From Acidobacteriota bacterium (lineage in GTDB: Bacteria; Acidobacteriota; Blastocatellia; Pyrinomonadales; Pyrinomonadaceae), in contig JAEWFC010000019.1 in NCBI GenBank assembly GCA_023389035.1, positions 1 to 31,724 on the forward strand: a stretch of DNA of 31,724 nt, given 5' to 3'. The notes beneath the pieces were generated by a model. That model ran no database searches and was not told where the DNA came from. It worked only from the letters and a program-made list of their open reading frames with translations. Below are positions 6,734-14,849 of this stretch, piece by piece (within the stretch, counting starts at the first letter, position 1; each line of letters begins with the position of its first letter). The translations under genes and the position numbers were made by a program.

Positions 6734-8092
6734 TCAGCTCAAGTGGCGGCTGGGATCGAAGAACGCATCCGGCAGTTCAATGCCGAAGGTCTTGAGCCGC
6801 TCCGCCAGGCGCGGCCGGACACCGGTTGCCGCGAAATGCCCCTGCACGTTGCCATTGGCATCCAGGCCGGTCTGACGGAAGGTGAACAGTTCCTGCATGG
6901 TGATGGTTTCGCCCTCCATCCCCACCAGTTCCTGGATGCTGACCACCCGGCGCGTTCCATCCATCAGTCGCGCAACCTGGATGATCAGCGACACGGCCCC
7001 GGCGATCTGCTGACGGAAAGCGCGAAGGGTCAGGTTCATCCCCGCCATCTGGATCATGTTCTCCAGGCGCGCCACCGCTTCGCGGGGGGTATTGGCATGG
7101 ATCGTGGCCATCGATCCCTCATGGCCGGTATTCATCGCCTGCAGCATGTCGAAGGCTTCCGCGCCGCGCACCTCCCCCAGGATGATCCGGTCGGGGCGCA
7201 TCCTCAGGGCATTTCTCACCAGGGCCCGCTGATTGACTTCCCCCCGCCCCTCGATGTTGGGCGGCCGGGTCTCGAGCCGGACCACATGAGGCTGCTGCAG
7301 TTGCAGTTCGGCGGCGTCCTCGATGGTGACGACGCGCTCGCCGGCGGGAATGTTGGCGGAGAGGATGTTCAGCAGGGTAGTCTTGCCACTGCCGGTTCCG
7401 CCGGAGATCACCATGTTGATCTTCGCCCGGGAGCACGAGCCAAGGAAGACGGCCATCGGCTCGGTGAGCGACTTGAAACGCAGCAGGTCCACGACCTGCA
7501 GGGGCTTCACTGCAAAGCGCCGGATCGACAGGATCGGCCCATCGATCGACAAGGGGGGGATCACCGCATTCACTCGTGAGCCGTCCGGCAACCGCGCGTC
7601 GACCATCGGGCTGGACTCATCGATCCTGCGGCCGACCTGAGAAACGATCTTGTCGATGATCTTGAGCAGGTGATCGTTGTCGTTGAAGCTGACGCTAGTC
7701 AATTCCAGGCGCCCGTGCCGCTCGACATAGACCTTGGACGCGGTGTTGACCAGGATGTCCGAAATCGTCGGATCCGCCAGGAGTTCCTCCAGAGGCCCGA
7801 AGCCGAGCATCTCATGCCGGATGTCCTGCACCAGCAATCGCCGCTCCACCTCGGACAAGGCAATGTCCTCCTCCTGGAGGATCTGGCCAATCACGTTGCG
7901 CAGTTCGGTCGTGATCTGGGCAGGGTCAAGCCGCTGTATACGGCTCAGGTCCACCCGATCGAGCAGGGTCTGGTGGACCTGCTGCTTCAACGCAAGGTAG
8001 CCACGACTGGACCGATGCGGCGTCAGGACGGTGATCGGCGCGCCGCCCGCAGGCTCTGCCACTACTGGTTCCAATCTTTCACGCAGCGACAT
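6734..8092 (-). CDS. tadA: Tad pilus motor ATPase TadA/CpaF
   Basis: A VirB11/PulE-family secretion ATPase. The N-terminal domain contains EMLGFGPLEELLADPTISDI, the CpaF hallmark, followed by SPMVDARLPDGSRVNAVIPP. The nucleotide site shows Walker A ISGGTGSGKTTLL (about residue 231), an Asp box VVTIEDAAELQL, Walker B DRIILGEVRGAEA (about 302) and the His box TGHEGSMATIHANTP. It powers extension of the Flp pilus from the cytoplasmic face of the inner membrane. I choose the ATG at 8092 (452 residues) because AGGAG lies five bases upstream; ATGs at 8095 and 8110 are alternatives that add one or six residues. It is 47 bases after tadZ. Confidence 0.95.
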   Translation of the reverse strand: MSLRERLEPVVAEPAGGAPITVLTPHRSSRGYLALKQQVHQTLLDRVDLSRIQRLDPAQITTELRNVIGQILQEEDIALSEVERRLLVQDIRHEMLGFGPLEELLADPTISDILVNTASKVYVERHGRLELTSVSFNDNDHLLKIIDKIVSQVGRRIDESSPMVDARLPDGSRVNAVIPPLSIDGPILSIRRFAVKPLQVVDLLRFKSLTEPMAVFLGSCSRAKINMVISGGTGSGKTTLLNILSANIPAGERVVTIEDAAELQLQQPHVVRLETRPPNIEGRGEVNQRALVRNALRMRPDRIILGEVRGAEAFDMLQAMNTGHEGSMATIHANTPREAVARLENMIQMAGMNLTLRAFRQQIAGAVSLIIQVARLMDGTRRVVSIQELVGMEGETITMQELFTFRQTGLDANGNVQGHFAATGVRPRLAERLKTFGIELPDAFFDPSRHLS

Positions 8093-8139
8093 CATCACTC
8101 CTGTAGCCATTCCCGCTAAATTGGATCGGTTGGTTCATG

Positions 8140-9300
8140 TCATGCCCGCCCCAGCATCCTGCCAAGCCAGCCGCCCCGCGACACGGGCTGCTCGCGAAAC
8201 GACTTCGCGAGGCCCTCCAACGCACGGGATACGGGGCTGCTGCGCGCAAGCTTCATGATGGGCACGCCCTGGTTCACCGACGCCGCCACCGACGCGTAGT
8301 GGTTGGGTATGGTCGAGAAAACCTGCATGCCGAGCCCCCGCGACACATCGTCCAGGGTCAGATCCCCCCCCTTCTGGTAACGATTGACCAGTAGACGGAC
8401 CTTGGATGCCGGATAGTCCAGCGAGCGAAGCACTTGGAGAAAGCGCTTCGCTTCCCGCACGAATGGCACCGTCACCTGCAGTACCGGCATCACGAAGTCC
8501 GATTGATCGAGAGCGCGAACCGTCACCGGGTCAAGCGAACGCCCCAGGTCCAGGATCACATAGTCGAACTCCGTGCGCGCGAGGGCGAGCAATGTATCGA
8601 CGTGGGACGACCGAACCTCGCGCGACAGGCTCGGATCCTCCGGCGAAGGAATCAGGCCGAAATTCGGCAGAATATCGATCGCGCTGGCCTTCAGGAATGC
8701 GACGTCTACCCGTTCGATCTCTCGCGCCAGATCGGCAAGCGACATCGTCGGCTTGCGATCCGATACCAGCAGGTGGGCATCGCCGAATTGAAGGTTCAAG
8801 TCAATCAGCAGCACCCGGGTCTCCGGGTCCTTGGCCAATGCGTACCCGAGGTTGGCAGCGAGGAAGGTAGCGCCGCTTCCTCCTTTGCAGGAGAAGAACG
8901 ACAGAACCTTGGACTGGCGATTGCCTTTGTCGCTGGCCAAGCGCTGCAGGCGATGCAGCGCGGGCAGGAGATCCTTCTCGACGCTTGCGAGCGGCACCAC
9001 CTCGCGGATGCCGGTCCTCAAGGCCCGCAACAGGACGTCCGAGGCCTGGTGCTCCAGCAGGAGGATCGTCTGGGTCCCCGCTCTTCCCGCCTGCACGCGC
9101 TCCAACGCCTCCAACTCCGCATGGGGATCATCCGAACCATCCAGCACAAGGAGGTCGACGGGTCCGTTCACCAGCGGCACTGTGCTGATGCGGAGCGGTG
9201 CGGGGGACAGACCGATCGACGTCACGGCCGGCTCACGCGACAACACATCGCGCAGTTGCTCAGAACGGATGCTGCTGGGGGAGACAATCAACACTTTCAA
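8140..9300 (-). CDS. tadZ: Tad pilus localisation ATPase TadZ/CpaE
   Basis: The 386-residue protein has an atypical receiver-like N-terminal domain (MKVLIVSPSS, LLVLDG, TILLLEHQA; about residues 1-115) and a ParA/MinD-type ATPase domain. The deviant Walker A reads SFFSCKGGSGATFLAANLGY (Lys139): the first, signature lysine is present, but the position usually held by the phosphate-binding lysine is alanine, as in many CpaE proteins. The second motif is VLLIDLNLQFGDAHLLV and the third FDYVILDLGRSLDPVT. TadZ localises to a cell pole and recruits the pilus machinery. No ATG fits; a TTG at 9300 gives the family-like start MKVLIVSPSS with poor Shine-Dalgarno, and a GTG two codons in is possible. 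Confidence 0.9.
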   Translation of the reverse strand: MKVLIVSPSSIRSEQLRDVLSREPAVTSIGLSPAPLRISTVPLVNGPVDLLVLDGSDDPHAELEALERVQAGRAGTQTILLLEHQASDVLLRALRTGIREVVPLASVEKDLLPALHRLQRLASDKGNRQSKVLSFFSCKGGSGATFLAANLGYALAKDPETRVLLIDLNLQFGDAHLLVSDRKPTMSLADLAREIERVDVAFLKASAIDILPNFGLIPSPEDPSLSREVRSSHVDTLLALARTEFDYVILDLGRSLDPVTVRALDQSDFVMPVLQVTVPFVREAKRFLQVLRSLDYPASKVRLLVNRYQKGGDLTLDDVSRGLGMQVFSTIPNHYASVAASVNQGVPIMKLARSSPVSRALEGLAKSFREQPVSRGGWLGRMLGRA

Positions 9301-9382
9301 TCGAACCGCCGGATGAAACGTCCTGGTGATCGAGGCAAACGACCGAAGAGCATATGCCGGCGATCCGCCGGCATCGCCCGTG

Positions 9383-9709
9383 CTATTGACCGTCCGCCTG
9401 CTGACCCGCTCCGACGCCGATATTGAAGGTATTCGACGGCGGCGGCGGTTCCCGGAAGCTCTTGTAGTACCGGTCCACCGCTTCGCGCGCGGCCCGACCG
9501 TCCATGCCGGTTACCGTACGCTCCTGGTTCTCGAGTCCGGCCTGCGGGTTGGCTACCTGCTGGGCGCGCAGCGCCGGGACCGACTGTCCGAAGTGCTGGT
9601 CGAAGGATGGCGTGATTGGAGCGCAGGCGGATATAGCCAATACCAGCCCGGCCAGTCCGGCGCGAAGCAACGCAGCGCCAAGTGGGCCTCTCTGCTCGAC
9701 GTGGTTCAT
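9383..9709 (-). CDS. Small lipoprotein of the Tad locus (CpaD/RcpB position)
   Basis: The 108-residue protein has a lipoprotein signal with lipobox AISAC (Cys29). The mature part contains QQVANPQAGLENQERTVTGM and then DGRAAREAVDRYYKSFREPP, a pattern I associate with conserved small lipoproteins in betaproteobacterial Tad loci. No enzymatic motif is visible. Its ATG overlaps the TGA of the secretin gene as ATGA (9706-9709), so translation is probably coupled. In other Tad loci the gene after the secretin encodes CpaD or RcpB, an outer-membrane lipoprotein tied to the secretin; position suggests an analogous role here (inference), but this protein is shorter. Confidence 0.82.
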   Translation of the reverse strand: MNHVEQRGPLGAALLRAGLAGLVLAISACAPITPSFDQHFGQSVPALRAQQVANPQAGLENQERTVTGMDGRAAREAVDRYYKSFREPPPPSNTFNIGVGAGQQADGQ

Positions 9710-11334
9710 TTGATCTCCATTCCACCAGTCGACTGGATGGGTGCCGGCGCATTGCCAGGCGTTGCGTCCGAGTCCAGGCGTCCTTTCAGATAGATGTCAT
9801 TGCGCTGGGGCTCGCCGACATGGTCCGTCGGCAAGGAGTAGGCCAGCGGCAGCGGTTTGACGAGCCGCGGCGTCACGACAAAGACCAGTTCGGTCCGCTC
9901 GGACTGGAAGTCCGTGCTGCGGAACAGCGCGCCGATGATCGGCAATTGCCCCAGGCCGGGCAGCGCCCGGACGTTGGCGGCGGAGCTGCTCTTCAAGAGC
10001 CCGCCGATCGCGAAGCTCTGTCCGTCGAACAATTGCACGGTGGTCGCAGCCCGTCGAGTCGTAATCAACGGCAGGACCGAATTTCCGCCAAGCGACGTAG
10101 TGATGCCGACACCTTCCCTTGACAGCTCCGACACTTCCGGTGCCACCCGGAGATTTATTCGTCCATCACCCAAGACAGTCGGAGTAAAGCGCAGGCCCAC
10201 CCCGAACTCCTTCTCCTCCAGAGTGATCCGCAGGGTGCCGCCGCTCTCGCTCTGAGCGACCGGGATCAAGATCTTTCCGCCGGCGAGGAAGCTGCCCTCC
10301 TGTCCGCTGATCGCCATCACGTTGGGTTCCGCAAGGATCCTCACCAGCCCGTCACGCTGGTCCGCGTCGATCGCGACGCTGTTGCCGTTCTTCATTGCCG
10401 CCGCCAGGCCTCCTCCGGATGCGCCGGTAGCGAGAAAATCGGTGAGAAGCTGGTAGGTGAAGCTGCCGTTGGTCCTGGAGCCGGCGAAGCTGGATCCGAG
10501 CTTGTCGATCAGAGTCTTGGAGATCTCGGCGACCTTGACCTCGAGCATCACCTGGTGCGACGCCGTCACCGACAGCATATTGACAATTCGAGCCAACTGG
10601 ATCGCACCGCCGGCTTCAGCCGGCGAGGCATTGATACGGACGCGACCGGCCGCGCCGCTGGCGGCGAATCCCTGCTGATACGCCGCCGAGACATAGGCAT
10701 TGGCGATGGCTACAGCACGGTCCGCCGACACGGCGTCAGAAACGGTCCCCGACAGAACCAAGCTGTCCGCCGCCGCGGTGACCCTGATATTCCTTTCTGT
10801 TGGCATCAGTTCCGACAGCTTGGCCTGCACAGCCGAGGTGTCGATGCCGACGACGATGTCGAGCAAGACGCAGCGGCCGCTGTTTCCCTGCAGGATCGCA
10901 TTGGTGCTGCCGATGCGTCCGCTGACCAGGTACAGCACCGTCGGGCTGACCATGCGGCCCTCGACGATACCCGGATCGCCGAGCGTGCGGCGACTGATCG
11001 GCTCGGTCATGTTGACCAGCGTTGCCTTACCGGCGCTGATCCGAACCTCCTGCGGTTCCGGCAGTCCGCCAACACAGGCGGGACCGTTCTCGGCTGAAGG
11101 AATCGCGCCTTGGGCAGCGGACAAAGGGGCAGCGCGCTCGAGCGTCTGGACCGGGCGCGCACTGCGGCCGGTGCCGACCGAGACCGCCTGGGACCGCTGC
11201 ACCGCACTTTCCGCAGCTGTCTGCGCATGGGCGGGCGCAGGCAGCAGCACTGCCAGCATCGTTGCTGCAGCCGCTGCCCCTAGCGCACCAGCCATCGCCG
11301 CTGCCCGGGAGACATCCTTCGGGGGGTGGTTCAT
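9706..11334 (-). CDS. rcpA: Tad pilus outer-membrane secretin CpaC/RcpA
   Basis: The 542-residue protein carries a signal peptide (cleavage likely after AHA, residue 37). The N-terminal secretin_N-like domain includes ISAGKATLVNMTEPISRRTL with GDPGIVEGRMVSPTVLYLVS, as in CpaC. A BON-like segment follows (RNIRVTAAADSLVLSGTVSD), and then the secretin core: LEVKVAEISKTLIDKLGSSF, ILAEPNVMAISGQEGSFLAG, GVGLRFTPTVLGDGRINLRV, and the end motif FAIGGLLKSSSAANVRALPG with LGQLPIIGALFRSTDFQSE. It forms the outer-membrane channel for the Flp pilus. The ATG has AGGAG six bases upstream. It directly follows the cpaB-like gene and overlaps the small lipoprotein gene by four bases. Confidence 0.94.
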   Translation of the reverse strand: MNHPPKDVSRAAAMAGALGAAAAATMLAVLLPAPAHAQTAAESAVQRSQAVSVGTGRSARPVQTLERAAPLSAAQGAIPSAENGPACVGGLPEPQEVRISAGKATLVNMTEPISRRTLGDPGIVEGRMVSPTVLYLVSGRIGSTNAILQGNSGRCVLLDIVVGIDTSAVQAKLSELMPTERNIRVTAAADSLVLSGTVSDAVSADRAVAIANAYVSAAYQQGFAASGAAGRVRINASPAEAGGAIQLARIVNMLSVTASHQVMLEVKVAEISKTLIDKLGSSFAGSRTNGSFTYQLLTDFLATGASGGGLAAAMKNGNSVAIDADQRDGLVRILAEPNVMAISGQEGSFLAGGKILIPVAQSESGGTLRITLEEKEFGVGLRFTPTVLGDGRINLRVAPEVSELSREGVGITTSLGGNSVLPLITTRRAATTVQLFDGQSFAIGGLLKSSSAANVRALPGLGQLPIIGALFRSTDFQSERTELVFVVTPRLVKPLPLAYSLPTDHVGEPQRNDIYLKGRLDSDATPGNAPAPIQSTGGMEIK

Positions 11335-11342
11335 CTAAGCTC

Positions 11343-12161
11343 CTAGAAGCACTCAGTCGTACGCTTGGTGCCCACCAGCGCCTCGACACACACCTTGGCG
11401 GGCTCGGGCTTTCTCGCTACTACCCGGACGGGCGCAGGCTTCACGGGCACCGGCTTTGCGATACCCAGCAGATCATTCTTGGTCGCGCCGGCAGTCGTCG
11501 TCTCGAGGACATCGACCTGGTTGCGCAGCACGAGCGACAGCGATCCAACGCTGCGGGCAAGGTCCAGAATCTCGGCCTGCTCCGGCGTCACTTCCAGGGT
11601 CACCGCCTTCACGTCCTTCGGCTTGGTATCGTCACGGCTCGTGTCCTGGGCGATGGCCAGCACCAGGATCTTCTCGAGCACGATCTTCGAGACACTATGA
11701 TCTTCGTCTCGACCCTTGCCGGGCCGCTGCGTGCTGACAATCACGTCCACCAGGTTGCCCGGCAGGGCGAAACCCGCGACGCCGATCACGTCGTTCACTC
11801 GGACCGTGATGGCGCGCTTGCCTTTCGCGATCACGGCCGACAGTCCGCCCTTCGTTCCGATCGGAGCCAGCTTCGCCTCCAGGATCGGCTCGTCGCGTAG
11901 GATTGCCGTCTTGGCAACGCGGTCGTCCAGCGAAGCGGCTTTGTCGAATGTCCCAGCAGGAACGCTACCAGCCGGCCAATCGATCAATCGGAAGAGCTCT
12001 GGCTTCAGAGCCTGGCCCGCGCCGATGTTTGAGGCCGCGACCGCGACCTTATGGGTGCTCACCACCGTCTGGCTTTCCAGCCAGCGAGAGGCCAGCATCA
12101 CGGCCGCCAGCCCCGCCATCAAGGACAGCACAATCATCATCAACGCCCGCATGTTCCGCAT
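11343..12161 (-). CDS. cpaB: Tad pilus protein CpaB/RcpC
   Basis: I take the ATG at 12161 (272 residues), which has GGAG upstream and leads directly into a membrane anchor (MRNMRALMMIVLSLMAGLAA); an earlier ATG at 12209 would extend into the preceding gene. After the anchor comes a SAF domain (KVAVAASNIGAGQALKPELF, LIDWPAGSVPAGTFDK), and then the RcpC/CpaB domain (AITVRVNDVIGVAGFALPGN, VDVIVSTQRPG, VTLEVTPEQAEILDLARSVG, SLSLVLRNQ). CpaB/RcpC is a periplasmic component anchored in the inner membrane that supports secretin function. The C-terminus has two cysteines (KVCVEALVG; TTECF). It sits 8 bases upstream of the secretin gene. Confidence 0.92.
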   Translation of the reverse strand: MRNMRALMMIVLSLMAGLAAVMLASRWLESQTVVSTHKVAVAASNIGAGQALKPELFRLIDWPAGSVPAGTFDKAASLDDRVAKTAILRDEPILEAKLAPIGTKGGLSAVIAKGKRAITVRVNDVIGVAGFALPGNLVDVIVSTQRPGKGRDEDHSVSKIVLEKILVLAIAQDTSRDDTKPKDVKAVTLEVTPEQAEILDLARSVGSLSLVLRNQVDVLETTTAGATKNDLLGIAKPVPVKPAPVRVVARKPEPAKVCVEALVGTKRTTECF

Positions 12162-12186
12162 CTGATACTCCGTCTTCTCTTTCGCG

Positions 12187-13563
12187 TCACACCGGCAGCA
12201 CGCCGGCATCGGCAGTCGGCGTGCCGCTCTGCTCGTTGATGAAGTACACCGACCAGGCTCGCGCCAGGGCTTGGACCGACATCTCCGCGGGCACCCTCTG
12301 GTAGACCGCGAGGTCTCTCACCCTGCCGATCAGGTCACGGGGATAGCATGCCAGCAGCGGCCGCCCGGTGCGGTGATGTCGGTCACGCAGCAGCCAATCG
12401 AGCCCCTGCGCATCGAAACGCACGCCGTATTCGTCGCAGACCCTTTCGAACAGCGCGCGGTAGCTGTCGGGGTCGACCGGCCCGACCATGATCTTGTAGC
12501 CAAAACGGCGCAGGAATGCTTCGTCCGCCAGTTGGGCTGGCTGCAGGTTGGTCGAGAAGACGACGGTCATCTCGAAAGGCACGGAGAACTTGAATCCGTT
12601 ATGCAGGGTCAGGTAATCCTGGCGCCGGTCCAGCGGCACGATCCAGCGGTTCATCAGGTCGCGCGGCGATACCAGCTGACGGCCAAGATCATCCACCACG
12701 TAGATTCCGCCGTTGGCCTTCACGTGCGGCGGCGCCTGGTAGAACCGCGTCTGCTCGTCGAACTGAAGATCCAGCATCGACAGGGTCAGTTCGCCGCCAG
12801 ACACGATCATCGGGCGGCGACAGACCTGCCACCGCCGGTCGTGAGCGCGGTCCAGAAGCCCCTCAGGCGCTTCCTGCTCCAGCGCCTGGTGAAACGTCGG
12901 GTCGTAGACCTGCACCACCTCGCCGGAGACGAACAATGCATATGGCACGGCGATGGTCCCGCGGGCGAGCCGCGAAAGCAGCTCGGCAATGTAGGTCTTG
13001 CCACTGCCGGGCGGGCCGTAAAGCAGCATGGCACGGCCCGAGTTCATTGCCGCACCCACCTGATCCACCAGCTCCGGGTCAAGCACCACGTCCGACAAAG
13101 CCCGGCGTACCTCGCTGGCCTCGAAGCGCTCGTTCGACACCGCCTGCGTTGTCACGATCGCCTGGTAGATCTCCAGCGGCACGGGCGCCGGGCCGGCATA
13201 GCTGCACCGCCGGATGGCGGTCGCGGCCCGCTCCCGCCCCTTGTCGGTCAGCTGAAAGTGTGCATCCAGATCCGGCATGCCACCGCGACTGATCTCTACC
13301 AGCCGATCGTTGCGGACAAACTCCATCACCGACACCAGAAGGCTGCGCGGAAGATGGATCTGCCAAGCCAATGCCTGCAGCGACAAGCTTCCCCGCTGGG
13401 CCAGCAGTTTGAGCGCCAAATCGACAAGGAACGCATGCGGCAGGCCGGTTTCGCCCAGGTCCCGCGGCGCCGGAGGCAATGGCAGGCGCTTCGGCCGGTT
13501 GACGCCAGCCCTATGAGGGAAGTCAACAGGTCGCTCGCCCGCATCGAGATCAAGCATGGCCAC
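12187..13563 (-). CDS. Winged-helix AAA+ ATPase of the Tad locus
   Basis: The 458-residue protein has a probable winged-helix domain at about residues 40-115 (LLAQRGSLSLQALAWQIHLP, then EFVRNDRLVEISRGG and FQLTDKGRERAATAI). An AAA+ ATPase domain follows: Walker A MLLYGPPGSGKTYIAELLSR (GPPGSGKT at 183-190), Walker B GGIYVVDDLGRQLVSP, sensor 1 MTVVFSTNLQPAQLADEAFL and an arginine-finger-like RRFGYKIMVG. No gene of this kind belongs to the classical Tad set, and its role is unknown; I believe similar ATPases accompany Tad loci in other Betaproteobacteria. The start is a GTG at 13563 (or ATG at 13557), three bases after cpaA's stop. Possible roles are remodelling of the machine or transcriptional control (inference). 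Confidence 0.88.
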   Translation of the reverse strand: MAMLDLDAGERPVDFPHRAGVNRPKRLPLPPAPRDLGETGLPHAFLVDLALKLLAQRGSLSLQALAWQIHLPRSLLVSVMEFVRNDRLVEISRGGMPDLDAHFQLTDKGRERAATAIRRCSYAGPAPVPLEIYQAIVTTQAVSNERFEASEVRRALSDVVLDPELVDQVGAAMNSGRAMLLYGPPGSGKTYIAELLSRLARGTIAVPYALFVSGEVVQVYDPTFHQALEQEAPEGLLDRAHDRRWQVCRRPMIVSGGELTLSMLDLQFDEQTRFYQAPPHVKANGGIYVVDDLGRQLVSPRDLMNRWIVPLDRRQDYLTLHNGFKFSVPFEMTVVFSTNLQPAQLADEAFLRRFGYKIMVGPVDPDSYRALFERVCDEYGVRFDAQGLDWLLRDRHHRTGRPLLACYPRDLIGRVRDLAVYQRVPAEMSVQALARAWSVYFINEQSGTPTADAGVLPV

Positions 13564-13566
13564 CGC

Positions 13567-14097
13567 CTACGCGAGAAAGAAATACCAGGAAGGAAGTGCG
13601 GCCGCGACCGCTAGGGCGAACGGAACCCGAAAGGAGGTTTGAACCGTCATCTCGCGCACGGCATCTAGATCGCGCGACACGATTGCTAGCAGACCGGATT
13701 GAAGGTTGGCCGCGAGAAGCTTCCCTTTCCCGGTGGCGAAAGATACGACCAAACCGATGACTCCCGAGATGGCGATGGCGACAACGGCCACCTGGAGGGC
13801 TCCGACGACCCCAATGGCTGCGCCGACCAAGCACATCAGCTTCGCGTCGCCCGCGCCCAGGACACCTAGCGCATACAGCGGCACCATGACGAGCAGCGCG
13901 GAAAGTGCTCCGTAGAGCGCCGGCTGAAGGCCCGAAGACCAGCCGAACTGGTAGAACGCACTGAACAGGGCTGCGACGATCCCAGGCAGGACGACCACGT
14001 TGGGAATTTTCCGGCTCCGCACGTCGGTGACCGCGGCGACTGCCACGCAGACGCTCAGCAAGACTAGAGCCAGGGGGGCTTGCATCCAGCCGCCCAT
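13567..14097 (-). CDS. cpaA: Flp prepilin peptidase CpaA/TadV
   Basis: The 176-residue integral membrane protein is an aspartic peptidase of the TadV/CpaA type (short form of the type IV prepilin peptidases, lacking the methylase domain). The two catalytic aspartates are visible: Asp25 in AAVTDVRSRKIPN and Asp84 in LGAGDAKLM (GxGD motif). There are about five to six hydrophobic helices. It cleaves the leaders of the Flp pilins and TadE-type pseudopilins at the cytoplasmic face of the inner membrane. The ATG at 14097 is one base past the TGA of the upstream pilin gene (TGATATG arrangement), so coupled translation is likely; an alternative ATG lies at 14085. Confidence 0.92.
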   Translation of the reverse strand: MGGWMQAPLALVLLSVCVAVAAVTDVRSRKIPNVVVLPGIVAALFSAFYQFGWSSGLQPALYGALSALLVMVPLYALGVLGAGDAKLMCLVGAAIGVVGALQVAVVAIAISGVIGLVVSFATGKGKLLAANLQSGLLAIVSRDLDAVREMTVQTSFRVPFALAVAAALPSWYFFLA

Positions 14098-14098
14098 A

Positions 14099-14299
14099 TC
14101 AGCAATCGCCGTTCACGCAGCTGAGAACCAATGTTCCGATGTTATGGAAGACATTCAGGTTGAATACCGAGATGGCTGTCGCAACGGCTGCTACCACGAG
14201 AGCGACCAGTACTGCGTACTCTGAGGCGGATGCACCGCTCTCATCGGCGAGAAAGCGGCCAACTAAGGACTCTTTCGAGAAATTTCTGTTGATCTTCAT
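14099..14299 (-). CDS. flp: Flp-type pilin (second in operon)
   Basis: The 66-residue prepilin has a leader ending in RFLADESG, then the mature start ASASEYAVLVALVVAAVATA. This fits Flp processing (Gly before the cut, Glu-Tyr at mature positions 5-6), and a single hydrophobic helix follows. The C-terminus, SCVNGDC, has two cysteines that the other pilin lacks; they could form a disulfide in the periplasm (inference). It is separated from the first pilin gene by 103 bases containing two hairpins and is followed directly by the peptidase gene. It may be the major pilin's partner or a minor pilin; sequence cannot decide. Confidence 0.92.
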   Translation of the reverse strand: MKINRNFSKESLVGRFLADESGASASEYAVLVALVVAAVATAISVFNLNVFHNIGTLVLSCVNGDC

Positions 14300-14323
14300 G
14301 TCTCTGCCCTATGCACTTAGCCT

Positions 14324-14340
14324 GGGGCAAGTTCGGCCCC
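14324..14340 (-). promoter_or_regulatory. Short hairpin between the two pilin genes
   Basis: A GGGGC/GCCCC inverted repeat (14324-14328 with 14336-14340, seven-base loop) lies between the two pilin genes, close to the second pilin's start. In the minus-strand transcript it would fold near the ribosome-binding region of the second pilin. No U-run follows, so it is not a convincing intrinsic terminator. It may help set the ratio of the two pilins (inference). Confidence 0.3.
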
Positions 14341-14351
14341 GGCCGCATTGG

Positions 14352-14377
14352 AGCCATGACGCGACTGCGCCATGGCT
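14352..14377 (-). promoter_or_regulatory. Stem-loop in the pilin intercistronic region
   Basis: AGCCATG (14352-14358) pairs with CATGGCT (14371-14377), and inside it GCG pairs with CGC around a four-base ACTG loop, with a two-base bulge. The result is a ten-pair hairpin in the RNA read from the minus strand, 25 bases after the first pilin's stop. It lacks a T-tract. Hairpins of this sort behind highly expressed pilin genes often act as RNA-stabilising 3' ends or partial terminators; that role is inferred here. Confidence 0.4.
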
Positions 14378-14402
14378 TTCATTTCATCGGCGCGGCGCCT
14401 TG

Positions 14403-14606
14403 CTATTCACCACTAGCGCCACCACCAATACCCATAGCCGTAGTGACTGCGTTATTCACTTCTGTATAGATTGCCTCGATGTCGAAAACAGCGACGGCCG
14501 TCGCAACCGCAGCCACGATCAAGGCTACGAGCACGGCATACTCCGAGGCCGCGGCACCGTCCTCATCTTGAATAAACGCGGCAATGGCTCTCTTGAGTGA
14601 AATCAT
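14403..14606 (-). CDS. flp: Flp-type pilin (first gene of Tad operon)
   Basis: The 67-residue prepilin starts at the ATG at 14606, with GGAG eight bases upstream; a TTG six bases earlier is rejected. The leader MISLKRAIAAFIQDEDG is followed by the mature start AAASEYAVLVALIVAAVATA, which shows the Flp cleavage pattern (Gly before the cut, Glu5-Tyr6). A helix of about 25 residues and a short Gly/Ser-rich tail (MGIGGGASGE) follow. As first gene, with its own leader and a following hairpin, it is likely the major pilin of the adhesive bundle-forming pilus (inference). Compared with the second pilin, the hydrophobic core is almost identical while the tail differs and has no cysteine. Confidence 0.93.
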   Translation of the reverse strand: MISLKRAIAAFIQDEDGAAASEYAVLVALIVAAVATAVAVFDIEAIYTEVNNAVTTAMGIGGGASGE

Positions 14607-14718
14607 CTGCAAAGCTCCGATTTGTTAAATTAAGTTAAGTTGATCAGCGGTTCGATCCGTTGACAGCCGGAGCCGCTCCGCCCGTTCGTCGGCTCGCAGG
14701 AACCGTTGAACTACGTCG

Positions 14719-14747
14719 ATCATGCCCATTTACAATGCACAATACAA
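14719..14747 (-). promoter_or_regulatory. Candidate promoter of the Tad operon
   Basis: On the minus strand TTGTAT (14742-14747) and CATGAT (14719-14724) are separated by 17 bases; they match three of six and four of six bases of the sigma-70 consensus. This would give a leader of about 105 bases before the first pilin. The leader holds a GC-rich hairpin (CGGAG/CTCCG), an imperfect inverted repeat at 14643-14665 and an AT-rich tract at 14618-14642. The element sits in the 243 bases shared with the divergent small membrane protein gene. It is a consensus match by eye only. Confidence 0.27.
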
Positions 14748-14849
14748 CTTACGTCTTCTGACATTTGTGAACAATTTCCGGCTGGGGAGCAACCGGTGCA
14801 ATGGCACTCCTCTCCAACGCGGACGGCGGCGAGCAGGAGCATTAGCAAC

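Noticed and set aside
6533..7579. Plus-strand frame of 348 codons
   Set aside because: It is antisense to tadB and tadA and has no recognisable domain.
12271..13614. Long plus-strand open frame (447 codons) across the AAA+ ATPase gene
   Set aside because: It is antisense to a gene with clear AAA+ motifs; its composition is rich in His, Arg and Gln with no domain, as expected of a mirror frame in GC-rich DNA.
14706..14849. Upstream extension of the small divergent membrane protein
   Set aside because: The added residues lack any pattern and run across the pilin promoter region; the ATG at 14850 is better placed.
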